Below, in pieces: positions 7,223-14,941 of a DNA stretch of 14,941 nt. The notes beneath the pieces were generated by a model that saw only the letters and a program-made list of their open reading frames with translations, was not told where the DNA came from and did no database searches. Numbering within the stretch: position 1 is the first letter of the stretch; every line of letters starts with the position of its first letter. The translations under genes and the position numbers were made by a program. Origin of the DNA: Paramuribaculum sp. (GTDB taxonomy: Bacteria > Bacteroidota > Bacteroidia > Bacteroidales > Muribaculaceae); assembly GCA_009775605.1 (NCBI GenBank), contig VSPV01000058.1:1-14941 (forward strand). Direction: 5' to 3'.

Positions 7223-8662
7223 ATGACAACACAATCATTATACCCGACTCTTGCAGCCGGCATCCTGCTGTTTTCGGCCGATGCCATGGCCCAAGTCCCC
7301 TCCCCGCCTTCCGACACCCTGAGACTCTCGCTTGAAAAGTGCATAGAGATAGCGCTTGACGAGAACCCGACCGTGAAGGTGGCCGACATGGAGATCACGC
7401 GTCTCGACTATTCAAAAAAAGAGACCTTAGGACAACTTCTGCCGACGATTTCATTCGGTGGCACCTACAGCCGCACCCTTGAGAAACAGACCATGTATAT
7501 GGACGGTTTCGGCGGTTCGGGCGGTTCATCAGCCACTCCGGGCGAGAGCGGCGCGGACGGCGAAGAGGGTGCCACAAGAGCCTCGGCACGCCCGGCCTCG
7601 GGAATAAAAGTGGGTCGTGACAACTCCTATTCTCTGGGATTCTCCGCCTCGATGCCCCTGATTGCCCCGCAGCTGTGGAAGACGCTTGACCTGAGCGAAA
7701 GCCGCATAATGGAAAGCGTGGAGAAATCGCGCCAATCGAGACTCCAGCTTATCAACCAGGTGAAGAACGCCTACTATACCCTGCTCCTTGCCGAGGACAC
7801 CCACCGCACAGTGCTCGAAAGCTACGACATGGCAAAGCTCACCGCCGACACCTATCAGAAACGCTACTCACTGGGAGCGGCGTCGGATTATGACGTGCTC
7901 CGCACTCAGGTTGCGCTACAGAACGTGGAGCCGGAGCTTACCCAGGCCGTGATAGCCATCAGGCAGGCACGGCTGCAGCTTGCCATCCTTCTGGGATTCG
8001 ATACCGGTATAGCCATCAGCCCCACCCAGAAACTGAGCGACTACGAGGAAACGATGTATGAAAGAGCGCTGCAGCTGTCCACCGACATAAAAGACAACTC
8101 GGACATGCGGCTGCTCGACATCCAGACGCGCCAGCTCAACGACGCGCTCAAAATCCAGAAAATGTCATGGTTCCCCACCCTCGCGCTTTCGGCCAATTAC
8201 AACTGGACAGCCATGAACAACGGCTCGCCGTTCAAAAATCTGCGCTGGACACCTTATTCCATGATAGGACTGACGCTTTCCGTGCCGCTTTTCGAGGGAG
8301 GACAGCGCTATTCACGCATAAAACAGGCCCGCATACAGGTGGAAGAGATGAAATGGCAGCGCGACAACCTGCAGCGCACAATCACAATGCAGGCCGAAGT
8401 GGCACTGGACAACATAAACCTGAACGTAAAACAGATAGCATCGTGCGCCCGAAGCATAGAACAGGCCGAGCGCGCCCACACCATACAGAAAGAGAGCTTC
8501 GACATAGGAGCCACAACCTATCTTGACCTGCGCGACTCAGAGCTTGCACTCACCCGCTCGCGCCTGGCCTATTACCAGTCAGTCTACAATTACCTTACCG
8601 GATGCTCAGACCTCGAGCTTCTTCTCGGGAAAGACATACCACCCACAGCAAAACCGTTATGA
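7223..8662 (+). CDS. TolC-family outer membrane efflux channel
   Basis: This 479-residue protein is the outer membrane channel of a tripartite efflux system. A signal peptide ends at AMA|Q (cleavage after residue 23); its N-terminus lacks the usual lysine or arginine, but an in-frame stop just upstream rules out a longer start. The family pattern of two repeated helical-hairpin and beta-strand halves is visible: LSLEKCIEIALDENPTVK near 35-52, QVKNAYYTLLLAEDT, and a second half with FPTLALSANYNW and ATTYLDLRDSELALTRSRLAYY. Residues about 92-131 form a glycine/serine-rich, acidic insertion between the first two predicted strands, which would be an extracellular loop. It is the first gene of the operon and its stop overlaps the adaptor start (ATGA, 8659-8662). 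It corresponds in position to XepC of Porphyromonas gingivalis. Confidence 0.94.
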   Translation: MTTQSLYPTLAAGILLFSADAMAQVPSPPSDTLRLSLEKCIEIALDENPTVKVADMEITRLDYSKKETLGQLLPTISFGGTYSRTLEKQTMYMDGFGGSGGSSATPGESGADGEEGATRASARPASGIKVGRDNSYSLGFSASMPLIAPQLWKTLDLSESRIMESVEKSRQSRLQLINQVKNAYYTLLLAEDTHRTVLESYDMAKLTADTYQKRYSLGAASDYDVLRTQVALQNVEPELTQAVIAIRQARLQLAILLGFDTGIAISPTQKLSDYEETMYERALQLSTDIKDNSDMRLLDIQTRQLNDALKIQKMSWFPTLALSANYNWTAMNNGSPFKNLRWTPYSMIGLTLSVPLFEGGQRYSRIKQARIQVEEMKWQRDNLQRTITMQAEVALDNINLNVKQIASCARSIEQAERAHTIQKESFDIGATTYLDLRDSELALTRSRLAYYQSVYNYLTGCSDLELLLGKDIPPTAKPL

Positions 8663-9729
8663 GACACAACCATTTATCCATCATCGCCCTTTGCACCCTG
8701 ATAGCGGTGGCAAGCGGATGCAGTTCAGACAAAGCCAAAGAAACCCCGGGAGCATCCCATCAGGAAGAGATACCGGCCATAGAAGCGGTTGAGGTAGGAC
8801 TTCAGACGGTAGATGCCACAGGTGAGTATACAGCGACCGTTGAGGCATTCAAGACCAACAATATATCCTCGTCGTCGCCCAACCGCATAAAGCGGATACT
8901 TGTGGACGTAGGGGCCAGAGTGGCAAAAGGCCAGAAACTCGTAGAGCTCGACGCCACCGGAACCGACCAGCTCAAAGTGCGCCTTGACAACGCACAGAGG
9001 GAATATGACCGAGCCGTGCAGCTGCTCAAGATAGGCGCCGGCACGCAGCAAAGCGTAGACCAGCTCAAGACTGAGCTTGACGCGCAGACCAAACAGTATG
9101 CCAACCTGATGGAGAACACCTATCTGGTATCGCCCATCTCGGGAGTGGTCACGGCCCGCAACTATGATCCCGGCGACATGACCGGCTCCCTTCCCATACT
9201 CACCGTGGAACAGATACAGCCGGTGAAAGTGATGATCAACATCAGCGAGGCCGAATATGCCAAGGTGAAAAAAGGGATGAAAGTGAATGTGAATCTCGAC
9301 GTATATCCCGACGAGACCTTCACCGGCACGGTCTATCTTGTTCACCCCTCGATTGATGCCTCGACGCGCACCTTCACTGCCGAAATAACCATTGACAATC
9401 CTCAGGACAGAGTGATACCCGGCATGTTCGCAAGAGTGAGCATACTTTTCGGAACGACGGAGCATGTGGTTGTTCCCGACCGGGCCGTGGTGAAACAGAC
9501 CGGCTCGGGCAAACGGTTTGTCTACGTGTACAATCCGGCTGACTCCACCGTGAGCTATCTGCCCGTTGAACTGGGACAGCGTCTGACCGACAGCTACGAG
9601 ATTACCAGCGGCCTCGAACCGGGCAGCCTCGTGGTGATTACCGGACAGACCCGCTTACGCGACGGCAGCAAGGCACGCCTCTTTAACAAAAACGAAAATC
9701 CATCCCCTACGCCTAACGACAGCATATGA
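8659..9729 (+). CDS. RND efflux periplasmic adaptor lipoprotein (HlyD/AcrA family)
   Basis: This 356-residue protein is the membrane fusion subunit that links pump to outer membrane channel. The start at 8659 was chosen because it gives a lipoprotein signal ending VASGC (lipid cysteine C21) and an ATGA overlap with the channel gene; an in-frame ATG at 8602 would precede it inside the channel gene. Domain order: lipoyl half with GARVAKGQKLVELDAT (85-100), a short coiled-coil hairpin (about 104-150), the second lipoyl half YLVSPISGVVTARNYDPGD (155-173), a beta-barrel (about 185-265) ending with IPGMFARV, and a membrane-proximal domain (about 270-345). The hairpin is short compared with AcrA. 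Its stop overlaps the pump start (ATGA, 9726-9729), so the three proteins are probably made in proportion. Confidence 0.95.
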   Translation: MRHNHLSIIALCTLIAVASGCSSDKAKETPGASHQEEIPAIEAVEVGLQTVDATGEYTATVEAFKTNNISSSSPNRIKRILVDVGARVAKGQKLVELDATGTDQLKVRLDNAQREYDRAVQLLKIGAGTQQSVDQLKTELDAQTKQYANLMENTYLVSPISGVVTARNYDPGDMTGSLPILTVEQIQPVKVMINISEAEYAKVKKGMKVNVNLDVYPDETFTGTVYLVHPSIDASTRTFTAEITIDNPQDRVIPGMFARVSILFGTTEHVVVPDRAVVKQTGSGKRFVYVYNPADSTVSYLPVELGQRLTDSYEITSGLEPGSLVVITGQTRLRDGSKARLFNKNENPSPTPNDSI

Positions 9730-12700
9730 GCATTTACGCAAGCGCGGTAAAGCGCCCGGTGATGACGGCCCTCTGTTTCGTGGCCGTCGCCATCCTCGGT
9801 CTGTATTCACTTTCAAAACTTCCTATCGACCTCTATCCAGATGTGGAGACCAACACCATAATGGTGATGACCACCTATCAGGGAGCGAGCGCGCAGGATA
9901 TAGAGCAGAATGTGACACGTCCGCTTGAGAACGTGCTCAACTCCGTGAACGACCTCAAGCACATCACATCCAAATCGCGAGAAAACATCTCGGTGATAAC
10001 TCTGGAATTCGAGTATGGAAAGGACATCGACGTGCTGACCAACGACGTGCGCGACAAACTCGATATGGTGAAGAGCCAGCTTCCCGACAACGCCGAGAAC
10101 CCCATAATATTCAAGTTCAGCTCCGATATGATTCCCATAGTGCTGCTTTCGGTGCAGGCAAAGGAAAGCATGCCGGGACTGTACAAGATACTCGACGAAG
10201 ACGTGGCCAATCCTCTGGCACGCATATCTGGAGTAGGCTCAGTGTCGATTTCCGGAGCGCCTAAGCGAGAGATACACGTGTACATCGACCCCCTGCGGCT
10301 CGAAGCCTACAATCTGACGGTTGAATCCATCTCGCAGGTGATAGCGGCGGAGAACCGCAATGTGCCCGGCGGCTCGTTCGACATAGGCTCCGACACATAC
10401 TCGCTGCGTGTGCAGGGCGAGTTCAAGGATGCTACGGAGCTCAACAACATAGTGGTAGGCTCACGCGACGGACGCAATATCTATCTTCGCGATGTGGCCC
10501 GCGTGGACGACTCGCTGGAAGAACGCGCCCAGCAGACATTCAACGACGGCGAGAAAGGCGCCATGATCGTAATACAGAAACAGTCAGGAGCCAATTCGGT
10601 GGAAATATCCAACAAGGTGCTGAAACTGCTCCCATCGCTTCAGAAGCGTCTTCCTTCAGATGTGAAGCTCGGCATTATAGTGGATACATCCGACAATATC
10701 CGCAACACCATACATTCTCTTGTGGAAACGGTGCTTTACGCGCTGCTGTTCGTGGTGATAGTGGTATTCACCTTCCTTGGAAGATGGCGCGCCACACTCA
10801 TCATCACCATAACCATACCTATATCGCTCATCGCCTCGTTCATTTATCTTGCTGCCACCGGCAACTCGCTCAACATCGTATCGCTCTCGGCCCTCTCGAT
10901 TTCGATAGGCATGGTGGTGGACGACGCAATCGTGGTGCTTGAGAATGTAACGACCCATATAGAACGCGGAGCCGATCCCAAGCAGGCGGCAATTCACGGC
11001 ACAAACGAGGTTGCCGTGTCGGTAATCGCCTCGACGCTGACACTTATAGCGGTGTTCTTCCCCCTTACGCTCGTCACCGGCATGACCGGCGTGCTCTTCC
11101 GCCAGCTGGGCTGGATGGTGTGCATTATGATGGTCATCTCGACCGTGTGCGCTCTCTCGCTCACCCCTATGCTGTGCTCGCGACTGCTCCGCCGCGACAA
11201 CAAACACGGAAAGCTCTACACACTGCTGTTCACTCCCATAAACAAAGGCCTGGATGCGTTTGACCGCGGATACGCCCGGGTGCTCAACTACGTGGTGGAG
11301 CACAAGAGTCTCACCATCGGAAGCTGTATGGCGATATTCATAGGCTCGCTGTTCCTGCTCAAATATGTGGGAACCGAGTTTTTCCCGACTGCCGACGACG
11401 CACGCCTCGGCGTAAGCCTTGAGCTTCCCATAGGGTCGAGAGTGGAGCTTGCACAGGAGGCCACCGCACGCCTTTCGCGTGAATGGCGCGAGAAATATCC
11501 CGAGATAAAGATGCTCAACTACACCACCGGCAACGCCTCGAGCGACAACACCTTCGCCTCGCTGAGCGACAACGGCCCGCATATCGTGTCGATGAACATA
11601 CGTCTCACCGACCCCGACGAACGCGAGCGGTCGAGCACGGAACTTGCCGCCCTCATGCGCCAGGACCTTCAGGAACGTTTCCCGGAATTCAAGAAAGCGC
11701 AGGTTAATGTGGGCGGACGCCGAGGAGGCGGCATGGGCGGACAGTCGGCCGTTGACTTTGAAATCTACGGTTATGACTTCACCGAGACCGACTCCGTGGC
11801 ATCACAGCTCAAGGCGGCTCTTGAAAAGGTGCCGGGAGCGGCCGACGTAATGGTATCGCGTTCGGATTACCAGCCCGAATATCAGGTGGACTTCGACCGC
11901 GAGAAACTGGCGCTCTACGGCCTCAACCTCACCACAGCGGCCAACTATCTGCGAAACCGTATAAACGGCAATCTCTCGAGCTACTTCCGCGAGGACGGCG
12001 AGGAATACGACATGAAGGTGATGTATGCGCCCGAACACCGCACATCGCTCAATGACATTGAGAACATCCTCATCTACAATGCCGAAGGGAAAGGCGTGAG
12101 GGTGAAGGACGTAGGAAAGGTTGTGGAACGCTTCACGCCTCCCACAATCGAGCGCAAAGACCGCGAACGTATCATCACGGTTTCCACGGTAGTTGACGGC
12201 GTGCCCATGAGCACAATCGTAGACTCGGCCAACGTGATAATAGACCGGATGGAGATTCCTGCCGGCGTGAACATACAGCTTGCAGGATCCTATGAGGACC
12301 AGCAGGAATCATTCACCGACCTGCTTACTCTCGCCGTGCTGATAATTGTGCTGGTGTACATAGTGATGGCCGCACAGTTCGAGAGCTATACCTATCCGGG
12401 TATAATCATGACGTCGCTTCTGTTTGCTTTCTCTGGTGTGTTCATCATCCTGTATCTGACGGGACATACACTCAATGTGATGTCGATGATCGGAGCCACT
12501 ATGCTTATAGGTATTGTGGTGAAAAACGGTATAGTGCTTATCGACTACATATCGCTGAACCGCGAGCGAGGCATGTCGATACGCCGTGCTGTGGTGCTCG
12601 GCGGCAAATCGCGTCTGCGTCCTGTGGTGATGACCACCCTTACCACCATTCTGGGCATGGTGCCGATGGCATTCGGTACGGGTCAGGGTTCGGAAATGTG

Positions 12701-12854
12701 GCGTCCGATGGGAACCGCGGTTATCGGGGGTCTTACCCTGTCGACCATCCTGACACTTCTCTTCGTGCCGACGCTCTACTGCATATTCGCATACGTGGGC
12801 GTAAGGCGCAACCGCCGGAAGCTCCGCGAATCCCTCGCCGCAACGAAATCATAA
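9726..12854 (+). CDS. RND multidrug efflux pump (AcrB/HAE1 family)
   Basis: This 1042-residue inner membrane pump has the usual family length and the two-fold layout of 12 membrane helices with two large periplasmic loops. Proton-relay residues are visible: GMVVDDAIVVLEN with D399 and D400 in helix 4, and IVVKNGIVLID with K933 in helix 10. The first periplasmic loop spans about 31-335 and the second about 550-865. A glycine/arginine stretch, GGRRGGGMGGQ (663-673), sits in the second porter domain and is less common. It exports small hydrophobic compounds or drugs by proton-driven cycling in the family; the substrate here is unknown. It corresponds in gene order to XepB of P. gingivalis. A heavy-metal (CusA-like) role is less likely because no methionine-cluster signature stands out. 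Confidence 0.96.
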   Translation: MSIYASAVKRPVMTALCFVAVAILGLYSLSKLPIDLYPDVETNTIMVMTTYQGASAQDIEQNVTRPLENVLNSVNDLKHITSKSRENISVITLEFEYGKDIDVLTNDVRDKLDMVKSQLPDNAENPIIFKFSSDMIPIVLLSVQAKESMPGLYKILDEDVANPLARISGVGSVSISGAPKREIHVYIDPLRLEAYNLTVESISQVIAAENRNVPGGSFDIGSDTYSLRVQGEFKDATELNNIVVGSRDGRNIYLRDVARVDDSLEERAQQTFNDGEKGAMIVIQKQSGANSVEISNKVLKLLPSLQKRLPSDVKLGIIVDTSDNIRNTIHSLVETVLYALLFVVIVVFTFLGRWRATLIITITIPISLIASFIYLAATGNSLNIVSLSALSISIGMVVDDAIVVLENVTTHIERGADPKQAAIHGTNEVAVSVIASTLTLIAVFFPLTLVTGMTGVLFRQLGWMVCIMMVISTVCALSLTPMLCSRLLRRDNKHGKLYTLLFTPINKGLDAFDRGYARVLNYVVEHKSLTIGSCMAIFIGSLFLLKYVGTEFFPTADDARLGVSLELPIGSRVELAQEATARLSREWREKYPEIKMLNYTTGNASSDNTFASLSDNGPHIVSMNIRLTDPDERERSSTELAALMRQDLQERFPEFKKAQVNVGGRRGGGMGGQSAVDFEIYGYDFTETDSVASQLKAALEKVPGAADVMVSRSDYQPEYQVDFDREKLALYGLNLTTAANYLRNRINGNLSSYFREDGEEYDMKVMYAPEHRTSLNDIENILIYNAEGKGVRVKDVGKVVERFTPPTIERKDRERIITVSTVVDGVPMSTIVDSANVIIDRMEIPAGVNIQLAGSYEDQQESFTDLLTLAVLIIVLVYIVMAAQFESYTYPGIIMTSLLFAFSGVFIILYLTGHTLNVMSMIGATMLIGIVVKNGIVLIDYISLNRERGMSIRRAVVLGGKSRLRPVVMTTLTTILGMVPMAFGTGQGSEMWRPMGTAVIGGLTLSTILTLLFVPTLYCIFAYVGVRRNRRKLRESLAATKS

Positions 12855-12893
12855 AGCTTGTTTCATTTAGAACTTGTTTAATATCGACCTGAG

Positions 12894-13187
12894 ATGAAAT
12901 CAGTTTTCATAGCCTTTGACCAGGCACATTACCATAATATAATAGACGCTCTCGACCGCAGCAACTGCCGTGGCTTCACGGCCTGGGACCAGGTTTCGGG
13001 GCGCGGAACCACCTCGGGCGAACCGCATTACGGCACCCATGCATGGCCGTCTATGTCATCGGCCATTCTCGCCGTAGTGGAGGACGCGAAGGTTGAAAAC
13101 CTGCTTGGGCGCCTGCGGGCGCTCGACCAGGAATCGCCCATGCTCGGACTGAGAGCCTTCGTGTGGAACGTGGAGCAGATGATCTGA
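12894..13187 (+). CDS. PG0541-family P-II-like transporter-associated protein
   Basis: This 97-residue cytosolic protein matches the small family named after PG0541 of Porphyromonas gingivalis, found beside RND pump genes. It has a P-II-like ferredoxin fold pattern: MKSVFIAFDQ as first strand, a helix at about 11-24, a flexible glycine-rich loop VSGRGTTSGEPHYGTHAWPS (34-53) in the place of the P-II T-loop, then the strand AILAVVED (58-64) and helix 66-77. P-II relatives usually bind nucleotides or small molecules and control transporters by docking, so a regulatory or sensing role for the pump is inferred; the ligand is unknown. The gene starts 39 bases after the pump with no terminator between, so co-transcription is likely. 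Strong purine-rich ribosome site is absent, as usual in this phylum. Confidence 0.85.
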   Translation: MKSVFIAFDQAHYHNIIDALDRSNCRGFTAWDQVSGRGTTSGEPHYGTHAWPSMSSAILAVVEDAKVENLLGRLRALDQESPMLGLRAFVWNVEQMI

Positions 13188-13202
13188 CACTGAAAATACG
13201 GC

Positions 13203-13233
13203 TTGCACAGTTCGGCAATAATGCTTACCTTTG
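13203..13233 (+). promoter_or_regulatory. Promoter of tRNA-Leu
   Basis: TTG at 13203-13205 is followed 20 bases later by TACCTTTG (13226-13233), a perfect Bacteroidetes -7 box (TAnnTTTG) at the right spacing from a -33-like element. It lies 12 bases before the tRNA. Confidence 0.7.
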
Positions 13234-13244
13234 CAGCCGTAAGA

Positions 13245-13326
13245 GCGCGCGTGGCGTAATTGGTAGCCGCGCCAGACTTAGGATCTGGTGTCTTACGACG
13301 TGGGGGTTCGAGTCCCTTCGCGCGCA
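13245..13326 (+). tRNA. tRNA-Leu (anticodon UAG)
   Basis: The acceptor stem GCGCGCG (13245-13251) pairs with CGCGCGC (13319-13325), with discriminator A at 13326. The anticodon arm CCAGA-CTTAGGA-TCTGG has the anticodon TAG, reading CUA and related leucine codons. The long variable arm before GGGGGTTCGAGTCCCTT and the leucine-type D arm fit class II. The T stem contains two G-U pairs. CCA is not encoded. Confidence 0.97.
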
Positions 13327-13333
13327 CTATTTC

Positions 13334-13373
13334 AACCCCTTGTCCCCAATAAGTCAAGGGGTTTGTTTTTTTT
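13334..13373 (+). terminator. Terminator after tRNA-Leu
   Basis: The 9-base stem AACCCCTTG (13334-13342) pairs with CAAGGGGTT (13355-13363) around a 12-base loop, and is followed by GTTTTTTTT. It begins 8 bases after the mature tRNA end and lies 32 bases before the fucosidase start. Confidence 0.88.
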
Positions 13374-13405
13374 AGAACTGCTTAACTTAACAAACCAGAC
13401 CTGCC

Positions 13406-14821
13406 ATGAAACCGGTTTTCAGGAAAATTACATCATTCATCACGCTCTCGCTGCTTCTGACAGCGGCGTCGCTTCACGCACAGTTTGCCGACAACAACGG
13501 AATGCGTCACGAACGCTCCGACGGCTATGTAACGCCCAATGACCCGCTGGTGTTGGACAAACTCGATAAATGGAAAGACCTTAAATTCGGAGTGATATTC
13601 CACTGGGGACTCTACAGCGTGCCCGGAATAGTGGAATCATGGTTCCTTTGCGGAGAGGATGTGGACTGGATTCAGCGTCCGGCCAACATGACCTATGAGG
13701 AATATAAGAACTGGTATTGGGGCCATAAGGAGACTTTCAACCCCACCGCTTTCGACCCCGCCAAATGGGCCGACATAATGAAACGCGGCGGCATGAAATA
13801 TATGGTGTTCACCACCAAACACCATGAGGGATTCTGCATGTTTGACACCAAGCAAACTGATTTTTCAATCATGAACGGCCCGTTCGGAAAAGATCCGAGA
13901 GCAAACATAGCAAAGCATGTGTTTGACGCTTTCCGCGACAAGGGCTTCATGATCGGAGCCTATTTCTCGAAGCCCGACTGGCATTCTGATTACTACTGGT
14001 GGCGCCGCTATCCCACCCGCGACCGCAATGTGAACTACAAGCCTCAGAACCATCCCGAACAGTGGAAGAAGTTCCAGGACTTCACGTTCAACCAGATTGA
14101 GGAGCTGATGACCGGCTACGGCCCCATAGATATACTGTGGCTTGACGGCGGTCAGGTGCAGCCGCGCTTCAACCAGGACATAAAGATGGACCGTATTTCG
14201 GCAATGGCCCGCAGCCATCAGCCGGGACTGATAGTGGTTGACCGCACCGTAAAAGGCGAATTCGAGAATTATCAGACTCCTGAAGGAGAAGTTCCGGCTA
14301 CTCAGCTTGACATTCCATGGGAAACGTGCATGCCTATGCACGGCTGGGGCTGGCGCGCCGAGGGAGAATATAAGAGCTCAAAAAAGATAATCGCAACGCT
14401 CATCGAGGTAGTGGCCAAGGGCGGCAACCTGCTTCTGGGCATAGGCCCCACGCCGATGGGAACCATTGACGACGAAGCCCGCGAGAGGGTGGAGAACGTT
14501 GGCAAATGGCTCGAGAAAAACGGCGAAGGAATATACAATACCGTCAACGCCCGCAATTACAACGACGGCAAGATGTGGTTTACCCGGAATAAGGACGGGA
14601 ACACCCTCTATGCTTTCTATGCTCTTGACGATGACGACGCCCTCCCCTCCACCATAGAATGGGCCGGGAATATTCCGGAAGGAAACAAAGTGAAAATCCT
14701 CGGTGACGGCCGCACGCTGAAGTGCACCGTGAAGGACGGCAAGGTAAGCGTGAAGCTGCCCGGCAATATAGACCGCGGCAGCTCGCTGGGGCTCTCATTC
14801 AAAGCCAAGGCGGGGAAGTAG
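13406..14821 (+). CDS. GH29 alpha-L-fucosidase
   Basis: This 471-residue secreted enzyme removes alpha-linked fucose from glycans, for example host mucin. A signal peptide ends LHA|Q (after residue 25), so it is periplasmic or exported. The GH29 (beta/alpha)8 core spans about 40-375: FHWGLYS (H66), TTKHHEGF (H139, H140) that line the substrate pocket, and IDILWLDGG with the nucleophile D247. The acid/base residue is probably E293 in YQTPEGE, by analogy with the Thermotoga enzyme; this is inferred. Residues about 385-471 form a C-terminal beta domain. The length suits the family. No SusC/SusD genes or regulator accompany it here. A strong promoter is not visible: TTTG at 13362 and TTAACTTA near 13382 are a weak candidate. 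It has its own terminator downstream. Confidence 0.95.
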   Translation: MKPVFRKITSFITLSLLLTAASLHAQFADNNGMRHERSDGYVTPNDPLVLDKLDKWKDLKFGVIFHWGLYSVPGIVESWFLCGEDVDWIQRPANMTYEEYKNWYWGHKETFNPTAFDPAKWADIMKRGGMKYMVFTTKHHEGFCMFDTKQTDFSIMNGPFGKDPRANIAKHVFDAFRDKGFMIGAYFSKPDWHSDYYWWRRYPTRDRNVNYKPQNHPEQWKKFQDFTFNQIEELMTGYGPIDILWLDGGQVQPRFNQDIKMDRISAMARSHQPGLIVVDRTVKGEFENYQTPEGEVPATQLDIPWETCMPMHGWGWRAEGEYKSSKKIIATLIEVVAKGGNLLLGIGPTPMGTIDDEARERVENVGKWLEKNGEGIYNTVNARNYNDGKMWFTRNKDGNTLYAFYALDDDDALPSTIEWAGNIPEGNKVKILGDGRTLKCTVKDGKVSVKLPGNIDRGSSLGLSFKAKAGK

Positions 14822-14843
14822 GAGACACTAATAATTTTAACTG

Positions 14844-14880
14844 ATCACGGTTTCGCCTTTTGGGGCGGGCCGTGATTTTT
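14844..14880 (+). terminator. Terminator of the fucosidase gene
   Basis: The stem ATCACGG (14844-14850) pairs with CCGTGAT (14870-14876), with an inner CGCC-GGCG stem (14854-14857 with 14864-14867), and is followed by a T-run. It starts 23 bases after the stop codon. Confidence 0.88.
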
Positions 14881-14884
14881 GTTT

Positions 14885-14941
14885 GGTGGGGGGGATTGGA
14901 GGGATTTCCCGCGGCCGGGAGGGCGGTACAGTTTTATCGTC
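14885..14941. other. GC-rich non-coding window edge
   Basis: I see no gene in this stretch. It contains a G-run, a GC-rich palindromic part CCCGCGGCCGGG near 14908-14919, then CGGTACAGTTTTATCGTC at the very end. The last part resembles 69-93 at the other end of the window. Confidence 0.3.

Noticed and set aside
10656..11582. Minus-strand open frame of 308 residues opposite the RND pump
   Set aside because: It is antisense to the helix-4 DD motif region, and its His/Glu/Arg-rich composition is that of a shadow frame.
13245..13326. tRNA-Leu as an integration site for a mobile element
   Set aside because: No repeat of the tRNA 3' end and no integrase gene are seen in the window.
13406..14821. 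Fucosidase as part of a polysaccharide utilisation locus
   Set aside because: No SusC/SusD pair, sulfatase, other glycosidase or regulator lies beside it within the window; the right neighbour is outside view.

Overview
The window looks like a chromosomal segment from a Bacteroidales bacterium, probably near the Muribaculaceae/Porphyromonas side of the order (inference). Reasons: promoters carry the Bacteroidetes-type -7 box TAnnTTTG; strong purine-rich ribosome sites are mostly absent; there are several Bacteroidetes-style lipoproteins; an efflux operon matches the Porphyromonas xepCAB-PG0541 order; the tRNA lacks an encoded CCA; and a GH29 fucosidase suggests a gut glycan degrader. GC content is moderately high, which produces many long antisense shadow frames. 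I see no phage, transposon, CRISPR array or integrase.

Left third (about 114-5601, minus strand): four tightly packed genes read leftward from a promoter near 5690: a malic enzyme-phosphotransacetylase fusion (maeB), a large lipoprotein resembling six-hairpin glycosidases, a small YfcE-like metallophosphoesterase, and a short SPOR-like lipoprotein. Gaps are 4, -4 and 7 bases, so they are very probably one transcript, although metabolism and envelope functions are mixed.

Middle (5602-7118): a 247-base divergent promoter region separates maeB from a rightward threonine ammonia-lyase (ilvA), which ends at a clear hairpin terminator.

Right-centre (7163-13187): a tripartite RND efflux operon. 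A TolC-type outer membrane channel, a lipoprotein adaptor and an RND pump are joined by two ATGA overlaps and are followed by a P-II-like small protein of the PG0541 family. The operon's presumed start region carries two AAACGTTT palindromes exactly 20 bases apart, a good candidate operator.

Right end (13203-14941): a tRNA-Leu(UAG) with its own promoter and terminator, then a secreted GH29 alpha-L-fucosidase with its own terminator. The window contains no SusC/SusD pair, so the fucosidase is not visibly part of a polysaccharide utilisation locus.

Most genes belong to known families. The least explained parts are the P-II-like partner of the pump, the paired palindromes in front of the pump operon, the large glycosidase-like lipoprotein in the malic enzyme operon, and a stem-loop at the predicted 5' end of that operon's mRNA.
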